A stretch of DNA of 64,000 nucleotides from Psychrobacillus glaciei (GTDB lineage Bacteria > Bacillota > Bacilli > Bacillales_A > Planococcaceae): contig NZ_CP031223.1 of assembly GCF_008973485.1 (NCBI RefSeq), positions 372,001-436,000 on the forward strand, given 5' to 3'. The notes under the pieces were generated by a model. That model had not been told where the DNA came from, did not search any database, and was given only the letters and a program-made list of their open reading frames with translations. How positions within the stretch are numbered: position 1 is the first letter of the stretch; each line of letters opens with the position of its first letter. The position numbers were made by a program, and so were the translations under genes. Below, piece after piece: positions 51,817-62,874 of the stretch.

Positions 51817-53307
51817 CTTATCTGCAGTTTTTTCTTTTAAATACGTATTTAATTTCTCAATGTCTATACTAAAGATACGATCTTCTGTTATTGATGGGAT
51901 AAATGCTCGCATTTCATGCCACTTCTCTGATAGAGCTGGTGCCATTAGGTCAATTCCACGATATTCTACACCTTGCATGGCACAAAGCGCTTCGATGGCA
52001 ATTACACGACGTGCATTTTGCAGTATTTGATGGGCGTGTCTTGCACCAATTGTTCCCATACTGACGTGGTCTTCCTGATTGGCAGAAGAAGGTATCGAGT
52101 CAACAGATGCCGGATGTGCAAGTGTTTTATTTTCAGATACTAAGCTAGCTGCTGCATATTGTAAAATCATTGCACCTGATTGTAATCCAGGTTGCGGACT
52201 TAAAAAAGGTGGTAAACCTTCGTTTAATTGTGGATTTACTAATCGTTCGATTCTTCGCTCGGAAACGTTTGCTAGTTCAGCAATTCCAATTTTCAAGAAA
52301 TCCATGGCAAAGGCAATTGGTTGACCATGGAAGTTTCCACCTGATATTATGAGCTCACCATCTTCCACAATAAGTGGGTTATCGGTTGCGGCGTTCATTT
52401 CGATTTCTAGCTTTTCTTTTACATAACCTAGTACTTGCCAGCTAGCTCCGTGAATTTGCGGAATACACCGTAATGAATAAGCATCCTGCACACGTTTTTC
52501 CCCTTGTTTTGTAACAAGTTTACTTCCTTCAACCCAACCTAGAATACGTTTTGCGACTGCTACTTGCTCTGGATATCCTCGAGCTTCATGAATAGCAGGA
52601 TGAAATGCATCCGTTATCCCATGTAAAGCTTCCATGGTCATAGAAGCAATCCACTCGCTTTGGTAGGCTAGTGTTTCGGATTCTAACCAGTTCACGACAC
52701 CCTGAGCTGTCATAGCTTGTGTACCATTAATAAGAGCGAGACCTTCTTTTGCTTCTAGAACAATTGGCTTTAAGTTATGACTTTCCCACACTTCTTGGGA
52801 AGAAATATGTTTTTCACCGTCCCATACAAGACCCTCTCCAATAAGAACCAAAGCTAAATGGGAGAGAGGAGCTAAGTCACCGGATGCGCCTAATGATCCT
52901 TGTTGTGGTATCACTGGGTGAATACGGTTATTAACCATGTACGCAAGTCTTTCAAGTACTTCAAGACGAATACCAGAAAATCCTTTTAACAATGCATTTA
53001 AACGCAAAACTACCATTGCACGTGACACGGTTTCTTCAAAAGGTTGACCGATTCCACATGCATGGGAACGAATAAGGTGGAGTTGCAGTGCATGAACATC
53101 CTCTTCCTCAATGCTCACATCGCTAAACTTTCCAAATCCGGTATTGATGCCGTAAACTGTTCGGCGTTCTTTCACAATGTTTTCCACTACTTTGCGGCTT
53201 TTTTCCACGGCTTTTATTGCGTTGCCTTCTAGCATAACTGTTTCATTTTGGTATAAGATGTCACGCATATCTTCCAGGGTTAGCCCATGTCCGTTTAAAC
53301 AAATCAT
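51796..53307 (-). CDS. hutH: Histidine ammonia-lyase
   Basis: Converts histidine to urocanate and ammonia, the first step of the pathway. 503 residues. The autocatalytic MIO prosthetic group forms from Ala-Ser-Gly in [15 protein letters not shown]. Other family segments: [23 protein letters not shown], and the late [12 protein letters not shown]. Last gene of hutU-hutI-hutH. The final residues (KKSASAL) are encoded by the edge of repeat copy G, so the native C-terminus seems to have been replaced; the active site is untouched. Confidence 0.95.
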   Translation of the reverse strand: MICLNGHGLTLEDMRDILYQNETVMLEGNAIKAVEKSRKVVENIVKERRTVYGINTGFGKFSDVSIEEEDVHALQLHLIRSHACGIGQPFEETVSRAMVVLRLNALLKGFSGIRLEVLERLAYMVNNRIHPVIPQQGSLGASGDLAPLSHLALVLIGEGLVWDGEKHISSQEVWESHNLKPIVLEAKEGLALINGTQAMTAQGVVNWLESETLAYQSEWIASMTMEALHGITDAFHPAIHEARGYPEQVAVAKRILGWVEGSKLVTKQGEKRVQDAYSLRCIPQIHGASWQVLGYVKEKLEIEMNAATDNPLIVEDGELIISGGNFHGQPIAFAMDFLKIGIAELANVSERRIERLVNPQLNEGLPPFLSPQPGLQSGAMILQYAAASLVSENKTLAHPASVDSIPSSANQEDHVSMGTIGARHAHQILQNARRVIAIEALCAMQGVEYRGIDLMAPALSEKWHEMRAFIPSITEDRIFSIDIEKLNTYLKEKTADKKSASAL

Positions 53308-53381
53308 TTCTATTCACGTTCTTTCTTTTAAATTAATTGAATTCTTGTCAGCTATTTTATGAGATTTTTGAGTATTCCCTA

Positions 53382-54641
53382 TTATCCAATCACTTTTGTC
53401 CCTTTTTTCCACACACATTTCACATGGTTGACGCCAAATAAATATTGTAGTTCCTGATAATTTCTCACATTCCAAAGAACAATATCTGCTTGCTTACCAA
53501 CTTCTAAGGAACCAACTTTATCCTCCATTTGAATCGCACATGCCGCATTATAAGTGGCTGCACATAGGCTTTCGGCAGGAGTTAATCTCATCGAAATACA
53601 AGCTAAGTTCATCACAAGTGGCATAGATGTGGTTGGAGAAGAACCAGGATTGCAATCCGTAGAAATTGCAACAGGAACACCTGCATCAATCATCGCTCGT
53701 CCTCTAGCTGCTGTTTCCCTTAAATACAAAGCTGTCGCTGGCAATAAACATGCAATAACACCTTGCTCAGCCATAGCTTGAATACCTTCATCTGTTGCTT
53801 TTAATAAATGTTCTGCAGAAATGGCACCCACTTTTGCAGCAAGCTCTGCACCTTGATAAGGTTCTATTTCATCCGCATGTATTTTCGGAGTAAGTCCATA
53901 CAATTTTCCTGCTTCTAAAATGCGTTCGGATTGTTCAGGAGTGAAAACACCAACTTCGCAAAAAACATCATTAAACTGCGCAAGTTTTTCTCGAGCAACG
54001 ATAGGAAGCATTTCTTTAATAATCAAATCAACGTATTCTTCCTCATGACCTTTATATTCTGTTGGAACAGCGTGAGCGCCCATAAACGTAGGAACGATAT
54101 CTATCGGATGTTCCGCTTGCAAACGTTTCATCACCCGGAGTTGTTTCAGTTCTGTTTCCAAATCTAAACCGTATCCGCTTTTTCCTTCCACGGTAGTAAC
54201 ACCATGGGCTAAAAAGGAATCTAATCTTCCTACACTTTGCTGAACTAGTTCATCTTCAGTTGCCTCGCGTGTCATTCGAGTCGTCGCATGAATTCCACCG
54301 CCGGCATTCATGATATCCATATATGTCGCGCCTTCTAGACGCATTTCAAACTCTCTCTCACGGCTTCCACCGAAAGCTAAATGTGTATGTGGGTCGACCA
54401 GTCCTGGTGTTACTAAATGTCCAGTAGCATCAATAACATCAGCTTCTGTTGCTCGATCTGCGTAATGTATTGCAAGTTCTGTGGTTGTTCCTATTGCTTG
54501 AATAACACCATCTTCAAGCCAAACACTGCCATCTTCAATAATCGCTAATTCACTCATGGCTTCCTTTACTCGAGGACCAGGAGATTTATATGCTAGTGTG
54601 ACTAGCTGTGCTGCATGTTTAATCCAAAAGGGTTTTCCCAT
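53382..54641 (-). CDS. hutI: Imidazolonepropionase
   Basis: Hydrolyses 4-imidazolone-5-propionate to formimino-glutamate. 419 residues, amidohydrolase fold with Zn ligands: VDPHTHLAFGG, the HAVPTEY and KIHADEIEPYQGAELA histidines, and the STDCNPGSSPT aspartate. Starts 6 bases after the hutU stop with AGGAGG inside the hutU end. A 74-base gap separates it from hutH. Confidence 0.95.
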   Translation of the reverse strand: MGKPFWIKHAAQLVTLAYKSPGPRVKEAMSELAIIEDGSVWLEDGVIQAIGTTTELAIHYADRATEADVIDATGHLVTPGLVDPHTHLAFGGSREREFEMRLEGATYMDIMNAGGGIHATTRMTREATEDELVQQSVGRLDSFLAHGVTTVEGKSGYGLDLETELKQLRVMKRLQAEHPIDIVPTFMGAHAVPTEYKGHEEEYVDLIIKEMLPIVAREKLAQFNDVFCEVGVFTPEQSERILEAGKLYGLTPKIHADEIEPYQGAELAAKVGAISAEHLLKATDEGIQAMAEQGVIACLLPATALYLRETAARGRAMIDAGVPVAISTDCNPGSSPTTSMPLVMNLACISMRLTPAESLCAATYNAACAIQMEDKVGSLEVGKQADIVLWNVRNYQELQYLFGVNHVKCVWKKGTKVIG

Positions 54642-54647
54642 CGATCC

Positions 54648-56315
54648 TCAATCCTCCTGTTTCATCATTGGAATGTGGATGCCTTTGTCACGTGCTGTTT
54701 TTTCTGCAAGTTCATAACCAGCATCGAAATGGCGTACAACTCCCATTCCAGGGTCAGATGTAAGCACGCGTTCCAATCTTGCTTCCGCTTCTTTCGTCCC
54801 ATCTGCTACTATTACCATTCCTGCATGAATGGAATAGCCCATTCCAACGCCACCACCATGATGAACAGAAACCCATGTTGCACCGCCAACAGCGTTAATC
54901 ATGGCATTCAAAATCGGCCAATCTGCAACTGCATCAGAGCCGTCTTTCATTGCTTCTGTTTCACGGTTGGGAGATGCAACTGATCCAGAATCGAGATGAT
55001 CACGACCAATCACGATTGGGGCACTTAATTCACCGGAAGCGACCATATCGTTAATGATTTTTCCGAAACGTGCACGTTCGCCATAACCTAACCAACAAAT
55101 GCGAGAAGGAAGACCTTGAAATTGAATTTTTTCACGCGCCATTTTAATCCAGTTACATAAATGTGTGTTATAGCTGAACTCTCGTAAAATGACTTCATCT
55201 GTTTTGTAAATATCTTCTGGATCACCCGATAATGCTACCCAGCGGAAAGGTCCTTTTCCTTCACAGAACTGAGGGCGTATATAAGCGGGAACGAAACCAG
55301 GGAAGTCGAATGCACGTTCAAATCCTTCATCTTTGGCTACTTGACGAATATTATTTCCATAGTCAAATGTCACAGCTCCTTTATCCATCATGTCAACCAT
55401 TGCACGAACATGCTGTGCCATCGAAGCTTTTGAGCATTTTACATATTCTTTTGGATCGCTGTTTCGTAGAATAGCTGCTTCTTCTAAAGACATAAGAGAA
55501 GGAACGTAACCGTTTAATGGATCGTGTGCGGATGTTTGATCTGTTAATACATCTGGAATAAAACCACGAGCAATCATTTCGGGAAGAATATCAGAAGCAT
55601 TACCAACAAGACCAATGGATAAAGCCTTACCTTCTTGTTTTGCTTCCTCTGCTATTCGAATCGCTTCATCTAACGAATGAGTTTTAACATCTGTGTAACG
55701 TGTTTCGATTCGGCGATCAATACGTGTCTCATCGACATCGATACCGATACATACACCGCCGTTCATCGTTACTGCAAGTGGTTGAGCGGCCCCCATTCCT
55801 CCAAGACCTGCTGTAAGTGTAATGGTGTGTTTCAATGATCCATTAAAATGTTGCTTAGCTAACTCAGCGAACGTTTCATAAGTACCTTGCACAATTCCTT
55901 GAGAACCAATGTATATCCAACTACCCGCAGTCATTTGCCCGTACATCATTAACCCTTTTTTATCGAGTTCATGAAAATGTTCCCATGTAGCGTATGCAGG
56001 AACTAAGTTAGAGTTAGCAATCAGTACGCGAGGAGCATCAGCATGCGATTTGAATACAGCAACCGGCTTTCCAGATTGCACAAGTAATGTCTCATCGTTT
56101 TCTAGTTCTTTTAATGAGCGAACAATCGCGTCAAACGCATCCCAGTTACGTGCCGCTTTTCCAATACCTCCGTATACGACTAGTTCATCTGGATGTTCTG
56201 CAACCTCAGCGTCCAAGTTATTCATTAACATTCTAAGAGCAGCTTCTTGAAGCCAGCCCTTCGTATTCAATTCTGTTCCTCGATAACGTATAACTTTCTC
56301 ACTTGCTTTCCCCAT
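54648..56315 (-). CDS. hutU: Urocanate hydratase
   Basis: Turns urocanate into imidazolonepropionate using bound NAD+. 555 residues. Family segments: [37 protein letters not shown] (NAD binding), the active-site Cys in [15 protein letters not shown], and [20 protein letters not shown]. First gene of hutU-I-H with RBS GGAGGG. No hutP antiterminator or hutG adjoins, unlike B. subtilis hutPHUIGM; hutG lies at 9806. Confidence 0.95.
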   Translation of the reverse strand: MGKASEKVIRYRGTELNTKGWLQEAALRMLMNNLDAEVAEHPDELVVYGGIGKAARNWDAFDAIVRSLKELENDETLLVQSGKPVAVFKSHADAPRVLIANSNLVPAYATWEHFHELDKKGLMMYGQMTAGSWIYIGSQGIVQGTYETFAELAKQHFNGSLKHTITLTAGLGGMGAAQPLAVTMNGGVCIGIDVDETRIDRRIETRYTDVKTHSLDEAIRIAEEAKQEGKALSIGLVGNASDILPEMIARGFIPDVLTDQTSAHDPLNGYVPSLMSLEEAAILRNSDPKEYVKCSKASMAQHVRAMVDMMDKGAVTFDYGNNIRQVAKDEGFERAFDFPGFVPAYIRPQFCEGKGPFRWVALSGDPEDIYKTDEVILREFSYNTHLCNWIKMAREKIQFQGLPSRICWLGYGERARFGKIINDMVASGELSAPIVIGRDHLDSGSVASPNRETEAMKDGSDAVADWPILNAMINAVGGATWVSVHHGGGVGMGYSIHAGMVIVADGTKEAEARLERVLTSDPGMGVVRHFDAGYELAEKTARDKGIHIPMMKQED

Positions 56316-56521
56316 GTAAATCCCTCCTCTAATTTCTTATCTCTATTCTATCGAAATATTCCAAGAAATTAAGTGTTTTTGTGAAAAAAGTAAAAATTTC
56401 TCATATGCTAATTAAGTACCTCGTTAGCGTAGTAGAGTGATAGAAAATGAATTTTCAATTATTTTTGTAACTCTTATATCATTTAGCCGTCTATTTATGC
56501 AAAGACAGGGGGCAATTGGAA

Positions 56522-57412
56522 ATGAAAAAACTAATTTTCTATTTACTTCTTATCAGTTTTTTAAGTTTAGTTACAGCTTGTAGTGATAATAAAGATATGG
56601 AAAAGGAATACAAAAAAGAGGAAGCAAACGACTCTGCAAGCTATTCGGCGGAAGAATTGAAAAGTATGGCAAATGTAGCTGAAGGGAAAATTGAAGAAGC
56701 TCCATCAGAAGTGACTATTGAACGTATGATCATTCACAAAGCGATTATAAGTACGAATGTGAAAAATCTAGCGAATGCACAATACAATATTGAACAGAAA
56801 GTTAAGAAATATGGCGGCTATATTGTGGAGTCAAATGTGTTCCAGATAGACGATCAGACGAGTAGTGGCAATATGATTGTACGAATTCCAGAAAAGCATT
56901 TTGACACATTTTTATCCGATACGGAAGAAGTAGCTTCCAAAGTGCTAGAACGCAATGTAACCGGGCAAGACGTAACGGAGCAATACGTAGATTTAACCTC
57001 CCGTATCAAATCGAAACGAGTAGTAGAGGAACGTTTGCTAGAATTTATGAAAAAGGCGGAAAAAACGGAAGATCTATTAAAAATTTCTTCCGATCTAGCA
57101 TCGGTACAAGAGGAGATAGAAGTTATAGTAGGTAAGATAAAATACCTTGAAAACCAAACTTCCTTTTCCACAGTAGAGCTGACAATGTATGAAAATCGCG
57201 TAATCATACCTGAGATAGACAATAAAGACTTAAATACCTTGGACAAAACAAAGAAACAATTTGTAACAAGTACAAATGCACTTTTGGCTGCGGGCTCTGG
57301 AGTAATTGTGTTTCTTATCGGGAATTTACCGGTTTTTCTCTTTTTAGGTGTAATTGCCTTTGTTGTGTATTGGATTTTTAAAAGAAGAAGAGTTGTAAAT
57401 AAGAAGGAGTAG
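56522..57412 (+). CDS. DUF4349 membrane-anchored lipoprotein
   Basis: 296 residues: lipobox LVTAC, Glu/Lys-rich linker, then the DUF4349 domain (IIHKAIISTNVKNLANAQYN; GGYIVESNVFQIDDQTSSGN; VTGQDVTEQYVDLTSRIKSK), a coiled coil (about 165-215), and a C-terminal TM helix (IVFLIGNLPVFLFLGVIAFV) with basic tail. Role unknown. ATG 56522 is preferred, 9 bases after AGGGGG. Confidence 0.8.
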   Translation: MKKLIFYLLLISFLSLVTACSDNKDMEKEYKKEEANDSASYSAEELKSMANVAEGKIEEAPSEVTIERMIIHKAIISTNVKNLANAQYNIEQKVKKYGGYIVESNVFQIDDQTSSGNMIVRIPEKHFDTFLSDTEEVASKVLERNVTGQDVTEQYVDLTSRIKSKRVVEERLLEFMKKAEKTEDLLKISSDLASVQEEIEVIVGKIKYLENQTSFSTVELTMYENRVIIPEIDNKDLNTLDKTKKQFVTSTNALLAAGSGVIVFLIGNLPVFLFLGVIAFVVYWIFKRRRVVNKKE

Positions 57413-57575
57413 TATTTTACAATAAATAGTAACGTTGAGACTGATTTTAATTAAAATAGAACTCCCAACAAAAATAAATACTCTCAGATTGTGCTCGATT
57501 CCTAAAGATAATAGGTATCATAAATTCTATCCTTTCATACTATGTATAAACAACGCCCCTGAATGGAGGGAAAAG

Positions 57576-59471
57576 ATGGATATTTTGAACAAGGTCAAGA
57601 GCTACCGTGAAGAAGAGAATAAACTGAAATGGGAAGGCACGTTCGAAGAGTATTTAGGCATTGTGAAAGATAGACCAGAAGTTGCCCAAACGGCACACTC
57701 GCGTGTTTATAATATGATTAATAGTTCAGGATTAACGGAAAGAGATGGTCTGAAAATGTACCATTTCTTCGGGAATGAAATTTTTGGACTGGAAACGGCG
57801 ATAGAACGACTTGTGCAAGAATATTTTCATCCAGCTGCCAAAAGACTAGACGTTCGGAAGCGAATTCTTTTACTAATGGGACCAGTAAGTGGAGGGAAAT
57901 CCTCCATTGTGACGTTGTTAAAGCGAGGTCTTGAGCAATATTCGCGGACAGATGAAGGAGCAGTTTATGCTATCAAAGGTTGTCCAATGCACGAAGATCC
58001 TTTGCATTTAATTCCACAACATTTGCGTGAAGACTTTACAGAAGAATATGGAATTCGAATTGAAGGTAGTTTATCTCCACTCAATTCGATGCGACTTGAA
58101 AAGGAATACGAAGGTCGAATAGAACATGTTATAATCGAACGAATTTTTTTCTCAGAGGATAAACGAGTTGGAATTGGGACTTTCACACCGTCTGATCCTA
58201 AGTCACAAGATATTGCTGACTTAACAGGTAGTATAGATTTTTCCACGATTGCTGAATTTGGTTCGGAATCGGATCCGCGTGCATATCGTTTTGATGGTGA
58301 ATTAAATAAAGCAAATCGTGGAATCATGGAATTTCAAGAAATGCTTAAATTAGATGAAAAATTTCTTTGGCATTTATTATCCCTGACACAAGAAGGGAAT
58401 TTTAAAGCAGGTAGATTTGCTTTAATTAGTGCGGACGAATTGATCGTAGCGCATACGAACGAAACAGAGTACAGATCCTTTATTTCCAATAAAAAGAACG
58501 AAGCATTACATTCGCGAATTATTGTCATGCCAATTCCTTACAACCTAAAAGTGAGTCAAGAAGAGCGTATATATGAAAAAATGATTAAAGAAAGTGATAT
58601 GACGCATGTTCATATTGCACCGCATGCACTAAGAGCAGCTGCTATCTTCTCCATTTTGACAAGGCTAGAAGTTCCGAAAAAACAAGGTATTGATATTGTG
58701 AAGAAAATGCGCCTATATGACGGGGAAAGCGTAGAAGGGTTTAACGAAATTGACGTGGAAGAATTGAAAAAGGAATCTCAAAACGAAGGAATGAATGGAA
58801 TTGATCCTCGTTATGTCATCAATCGAATTTCTTCCGCTATCATTCGTAAGGAAGTGCCGTCTATTAATGCATTGGACGTTTTACGCGCACTGAAGGAAGG
58901 GCTTGATCAGCACGCATCTATTTCGACAGAAGACCGCGAAAAATATATGAATTATATTGCCATTGCTCGAAAAGAATACGATGAAATAGCGAAGAAGGAA
59001 GTTCAAAAAGCATTTGTCTATTCCTATGAAGAATCAGCAATATCATTAATGAATAACTACTTGGATAATGTAGAGGCATATTGCAATAAAAACAAAATGC
59101 GAGACCCGCTTACTGGGGAAGAAATGAATCCAGATGAAAAACTGATGCGCTCTATTGAAGAACAAATAGGTATATCCGAAAATGCTAAGAAAGCATTTCG
59201 AGAGGAAATCCTTATTCGTCTTTCAGCTTACGCTAGAAAAGGGAAGCGATTTGAATATAATTCGCATGAGCGATTACGTGAAGCAATACAAAAGAAACTT
59301 TTCGCAGATTTAAAAGATGTTGTTAAAATTACGACTTCTTCCAAAACACCAGATGAAGCACATCTTAAAAAGGTGAATGAGGTAGTTGCTCGACTAATAG
59401 ATGAACATGGATATAATTCCACATCCGCAAATGAATTGCTGCGATATGTGGGAAGTTTACTCAATCGATAA
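57576..59471 (+). CDS. prkA: PrkA, AAA+ Ser protein kinase-like sporulation protein
   Basis: 631 residues, the usual PrkA length, from ATG 57576 after GGAGGG; the open frame to 57435 has no RBS. AAA+ P-loop [10 protein letters not shown] near 101, long AAA domain, and C-terminal PrkA domain ([20 protein letters not shown] style segment near 545). PrkA is reported as a kinase or ATP-dependent protease-like factor that acts early in sporulation in B. subtilis. First of prkA-yhbH-spoVR, conserved across bacteria. Terminator between it and yhbH suggests partly separate control. Confidence 0.93.
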   Translation: MDILNKVKSYREEENKLKWEGTFEEYLGIVKDRPEVAQTAHSRVYNMINSSGLTERDGLKMYHFFGNEIFGLETAIERLVQEYFHPAAKRLDVRKRILLLMGPVSGGKSSIVTLLKRGLEQYSRTDEGAVYAIKGCPMHEDPLHLIPQHLREDFTEEYGIRIEGSLSPLNSMRLEKEYEGRIEHVIIERIFFSEDKRVGIGTFTPSDPKSQDIADLTGSIDFSTIAEFGSESDPRAYRFDGELNKANRGIMEFQEMLKLDEKFLWHLLSLTQEGNFKAGRFALISADELIVAHTNETEYRSFISNKKNEALHSRIIVMPIPYNLKVSQEERIYEKMIKESDMTHVHIAPHALRAAAIFSILTRLEVPKKQGIDIVKKMRLYDGESVEGFNEIDVEELKKESQNEGMNGIDPRYVINRISSAIIRKEVPSINALDVLRALKEGLDQHASISTEDREKYMNYIAIARKEYDEIAKKEVQKAFVYSYEESAISLMNNYLDNVEAYCNKNKMRDPLTGEEMNPDEKLMRSIEEQIGISENAKKAFREEILIRLSAYARKGKRFEYNSHERLREAIQKKLFADLKDVVKITTSSKTPDEAHLKKVNEVVARLIDEHGYNSTSANELLRYVGSLLNR

Positions 59472-59480
59472 GGAAGAAAA

Positions 59481-59518
59481 ACAAGACTGATAGCTATATA
59501 TTAGTCTTGTTTTTTTTA
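59481..59518 (+). terminator. Terminator between prkA and yhbH
   Basis: ACAAGACT and AGTCTTGT arms with eight T. Confidence 0.82.
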
Positions 59519-59575
59519 TATACATTGGCAATAACTTTGTCATCTCGGCATATGATAAAAAATAGGCAGGTGTCG

Positions 59576-60736
59576 ATGAAAATGAATGAAAAAAATGAAA
59601 ATCATTATGTCATCTCACAAGAAAATTGGTCTTTGCACAGAAAAGGTTATCAAGATCAGGAACGTCATATGGATAAAGTAAAAGAAGCAATAAAAGACAA
59701 TTTGCCAGACTTAATCAGTGAAGAAAGTATTATCATGTCGAACGGACGAGAAGTAATTAAAATACCCATTCGTTCATTGGATGAATACAAGATTCGTTAT
59801 AACCACGATAAAACAAAACATGTTGGTCAAGGAGATGGCGATAGTCAAGTAGGAGAGATTATTGCTCGCGATCCTAGCAGTGGGGGAAGTGGGGCAGGGC
59901 AAGGGAAACAGGCAGGAGATCAAGCAGGGAAGGATTATTATGAAGCAGAAGTAACCATTGCTGAATTAGAAAATATTTTATTCAAAGAAATGGAATTACC
60001 GAATTTACAGCAAAAGGAACAAGCGGAAATTACAACCGATAAAGTGGAATTTAACGATATTCGGAAAAAAGGGCTTATGGGAAATATAGATAAGAAGCGG
60101 ACGATTATTACAGCTATTAAACGTAATGCGATGAAAGGAAAAGCGGAAATTTCACCGCTTCATAACGATGACTTGCGTTTTAAAACATGGGACGAAGTGA
60201 CAAAACCTGAATCCAAAGCAGTTGTTCTCGCTATGATGGACACAAGTGGTTCGATGGGAGCTTTTGAAAAGTATTGCGCAAGAAGTTTCTTTTTCTGGAT
60301 GACTAGGTTTTTACGATCTAAATACGAGACGGTTGAAATTGAATTTATTGCCCATCATACAGAAGCAAAAGTTGTAACAGAAGAGGCTTTTTTTTCAAAA
60401 GGTGAAAGTGGAGGGACTATTTGTTCATCAGCTTATCAAAAAGCATTAGAGCTTATTGCTGAAAAGTACAATCCCGCACGTTTCAATATTTATCCCGTTC
60501 ACTTTTCGGACGGTGAAAATATGACAAGTGATAATGAGAAATGTATCAAGCTTGTAAATGAACTAATGGAAGTTTCCAGCATGTTTGGATACGGGGAAGT
60601 AAATGCGCATAGTAGATATTCTACGTTAATGAACACCTATAAAAAACTCGAAAATCCAAAGTTTCGTTATTATGTGTTAAAAGAAAATCGCGATGTATAT
60701 GAAGCTCTGAAAAGTCTTTTTAAAGTCCCAAATTAG
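59576..60736 (+). CDS. yhbH: YhbH, DUF444 vWA-like sporulation protein
   Basis: 386 residues from ATG 59576 (ATG 59582 also possible), with AGGTG upstream; the frame extends to 59507 inside a terminator. Pattern [15 protein letters not shown]-like start (here [20 protein letters not shown]), [20 protein letters not shown], and a Gly-rich linker at about 105-120 ([15 protein letters not shown]). A vWA-type domain follows with [14 protein letters not shown]. Partner of PrkA and SpoVR. B. subtilis yhbH mutants sporulate poorly. Confidence 0.92.
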   Translation: MKMNEKNENHYVISQENWSLHRKGYQDQERHMDKVKEAIKDNLPDLISEESIIMSNGREVIKIPIRSLDEYKIRYNHDKTKHVGQGDGDSQVGEIIARDPSSGGSGAGQGKQAGDQAGKDYYEAEVTIAELENILFKEMELPNLQQKEQAEITTDKVEFNDIRKKGLMGNIDKKRTIITAIKRNAMKGKAEISPLHNDDLRFKTWDEVTKPESKAVVLAMMDTSGSMGAFEKYCARSFFFWMTRFLRSKYETVEIEFIAHHTEAKVVTEEAFFSKGESGGTICSSAYQKALELIAEKYNPARFNIYPVHFSDGENMTSDNEKCIKLVNELMEVSSMFGYGEVNAHSRYSTLMNTYKKLENPKFRYYVLKENRDVYEALKSLFKVPN

Positions 60737-60754
60737 ATGGAGGGGAATCATTTA

Positions 60755-62149
60755 ATGGATACGAAGCTTCATCATGCAATTGCTGAAATTACGGAAATTG
60801 CATCTGGATTCGGACTTGATTATTATCCTATGCGATATGAAATCTGCCCTGCAGACATTATTTATACATTTGGTGCGTATGGCATGCCGACACGATTTAC
60901 GCATTGGAGTTTTGGAAAGCAATTTCACAAAATGAAGGTACAGTATGACTTTGGATTAAGTCAAATATACGAGCTCGTTATTAATTCGAATCCTTGCTAC
61001 GCATTTTTGCTTGATACGAATAGTCTCATTCAAAATAAACTCATTATTGCTCATGTCCTTGCTCACTGTGACTTTTTTAAGAATAATGTACGTTTTTCTA
61101 ATACAAGACGAGATATGGTGGAAAGTATGACGGCAACTGCAGAAAGAATTGCGGATTATGAAATGATTCATGGTAAAGAAGAGGTTGAAGTTTTTCTAGA
61201 TGCAGTCCTTGCTATTCAAGAGCATATAGATCCCTCCATTATAAGACCTAAACTAGACTATGATTCTGAACAAGAAGACGTAGAAACAGTACGTAAAACA
61301 CCATACGATGATCTATGGAGCATGGATCAATCAGCAAACGAAAAAAAGTTAACTGTTCCTAAAAGAAAAAAGTTTCCCCCAAATCCCGAAAAAGATTTAC
61401 TGTTATTTATTCAAGAGTATAGTCGTGAATTAGAAGATTGGCAACGGGATATTTTAACGATGATGCGGGAAGAAATGCTTTATTTTTGGCCGCAATTAGA
61501 AACGAAGATTATGAATGAAGGTTGGGCTTCTTATTGGCATCAACGAATTCTAAGAGAGATGAATCTAACCTCGGATGAAACGATCGAATTTGCAAAACTA
61601 AATGCAAATGTGGTTCAGCCATCGCAGACAAGTATTAATCCTTATTATTTGGGGTTGAAAATATTTGAAGACATTGAAAAAAGATATGATCAGCCTACGG
61701 AAGAAATGAAAGGATTAGGGGTAAAGCCTAACTCGGGTCGGGAGAAAATGTTTGAAGTAAGAGAAATTGAATCGGATATATCCTTTATTCGAAACTATTT
61801 AACGAAAGACTTGGTAAAACATGAAGATCTATATTTGTTTGAAAAAAAGGCTGGAAACTACCAAATAACCGATAAAGACTATGAGCATGTACGAGACCAA
61901 CTCGTTTCCATGCGAGTCAATGGAAGTTTTCCGTATATTGTAGTGGAAGATGGAGACTATTCGCGAAACGGAGAACTGTATTTAAAACATGGATATGAGG
62001 GAACTGAACTGGATACACGCTATTTAGAAAATGTACTTCCTTATATTAATCAGTTATGGGGACGCCCTGTGCATATGGAGACAACTGTTGAAGACAAATC
62101 AACACTCTATTCATTTGACGGGAAAAAGATTACTAAAAGTACGTTGTAA
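60755..62149 (+). CDS. spoVR: SpoVR family stage V sporulation protein
   Basis: 464 residues. ATG 60755 ([11 protein letters not shown]) lies 9 bases after GGAGGGG; the upstream in-frame ATG 60737 overlaps that RBS. Typical segments: [71 protein letters not shown], and [13 protein letters not shown]. SpoVR is needed for normal spore cortex in B. subtilis; biochemical role unknown. Only 18 bases from the yhbH stop, so one operon. Terminator follows. Confidence 0.94.
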   Translation: MDTKLHHAIAEITEIASGFGLDYYPMRYEICPADIIYTFGAYGMPTRFTHWSFGKQFHKMKVQYDFGLSQIYELVINSNPCYAFLLDTNSLIQNKLIIAHVLAHCDFFKNNVRFSNTRRDMVESMTATAERIADYEMIHGKEEVEVFLDAVLAIQEHIDPSIIRPKLDYDSEQEDVETVRKTPYDDLWSMDQSANEKKLTVPKRKKFPPNPEKDLLLFIQEYSRELEDWQRDILTMMREEMLYFWPQLETKIMNEGWASYWHQRILREMNLTSDETIEFAKLNANVVQPSQTSINPYYLGLKIFEDIEKRYDQPTEEMKGLGVKPNSGREKMFEVREIESDISFIRNYLTKDLVKHEDLYLFEKKAGNYQITDKDYEHVRDQLVSMRVNGSFPYIVVEDGDYSRNGELYLKHGYEGTELDTRYLENVLPYINQLWGRPVHMETTVEDKSTLYSFDGKKITKSTL

Positions 62150-62195
62150 GCCAAACTATAAAAAGAACTTCAATGTCAATATAGGGTAGTAAACA

Positions 62196-62228
62196 AACAA
62201 GATTCCGATTGAGTGGAATCTTGTTTTT
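62196..62228 (+). terminator. Terminator after spoVR
   Basis: AACAAGATTCC and GGAATCTTGTT with T5. Confidence 0.88.
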
Positions 62229-62236
62229 GTATGAAA

Positions 62237-62265
62237 TTGACACTTACTTACTAGTAAGTTAATAT
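62237..62265 (+). promoter_or_regulatory. Promoter with overlapping TetR operator
   Basis: TTGACA (62237-62242), 17 bases, TAATAT (62260-62265). The spacer holds the perfect palindrome ACTTACTAGTAAGT (62246-62259). The predicted start point is at or beside the ATG at 62272. Confidence 0.72.
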
Positions 62266-62271
62266 TTAAAT

Positions 62272-62853
62272 ATGGAAAACAGAAAATCACAAATTATTAA
62301 ACTAGCACTTAGGAATATTCGAGAAAAGGGTTATATATCTTTTAGTTATGATGACTTATCAAGAGAGCTTGGGGTAACAAAAGCAAGTATCCATTATCAC
62401 TTTGAGAAAAAGGAGGATTTAGGCATTGCCGTTTGTACGAAAATAAAAGAAGGATTAGACGCTACTTTCATAAAGGTAGATAACGAACAAATAAGTTTGG
62501 AGGACAAGCTTTGGGAATTCATTTCAAGAAGAGCAAAACAAATTGAAATGAATGAAGTATGTCCCATCTCATCTTTGCAGGCAGATTTTCACTATTTGCC
62601 TTTACAGATACAAGAGAGTGTACAGCAATTGAGCCAATTAGAAATAAGTTATGTTAAAAAGTTTCTAGATGAACTAAATAGCGAAGGAAAACTACGAACA
62701 ACAAACGACACAAAGGCATTGGCTTCACTACTAATAGCAAGTGTAAAAGGAGCTCTTCAATATAAAAGGGTTGTAGGAGAAGATTTATTCTCCACAGTAT
62801 TTGATCAATTAAAACTACTCATAATTGGGAATGTTGAAATAAGTAAAACGTGA
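62272..62853 (+). CDS. TetR/AcrR-family regulator
   Basis: 193 residues. N-terminal helix-turn-helix: SQIIKLALRNIREKGYISFS, YDDLSRELGVTKASIHYHFE, KKEDLGIAV, the standard TetR DNA-binding domain; the C-terminal half is an all-helical ligand domain with VCPISSLQADF. No RBS precedes ATG 62272, and the promoter's start point falls on it, so the mRNA looks leaderless. It probably represses itself and the FabF-like gene 21 bases downstream through the palindrome in its promoter. Ligand may be fatty acyl-related, by context only. Confidence 0.85.
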   Translation: MENRKSQIIKLALRNIREKGYISFSYDDLSRELGVTKASIHYHFEKKEDLGIAVCTKIKEGLDATFIKVDNEQISLEDKLWEFISRRAKQIEMNEVCPISSLQADFHYLPLQIQESVQQLSQLEISYVKKFLDELNSEGKLRTTNDTKALASLLIASVKGALQYKRVVGEDLFSTVFDQLKLLIIGNVEISKT

Positions 62854-62874
62854 AGAAAATAAGGGGGATCTGAA

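Noticed and set aside
57435-57575. N-terminal extension of PrkA
   Set aside because: No ribosome binding site; ATG 57576 gives the family length and a GGAGGG site.
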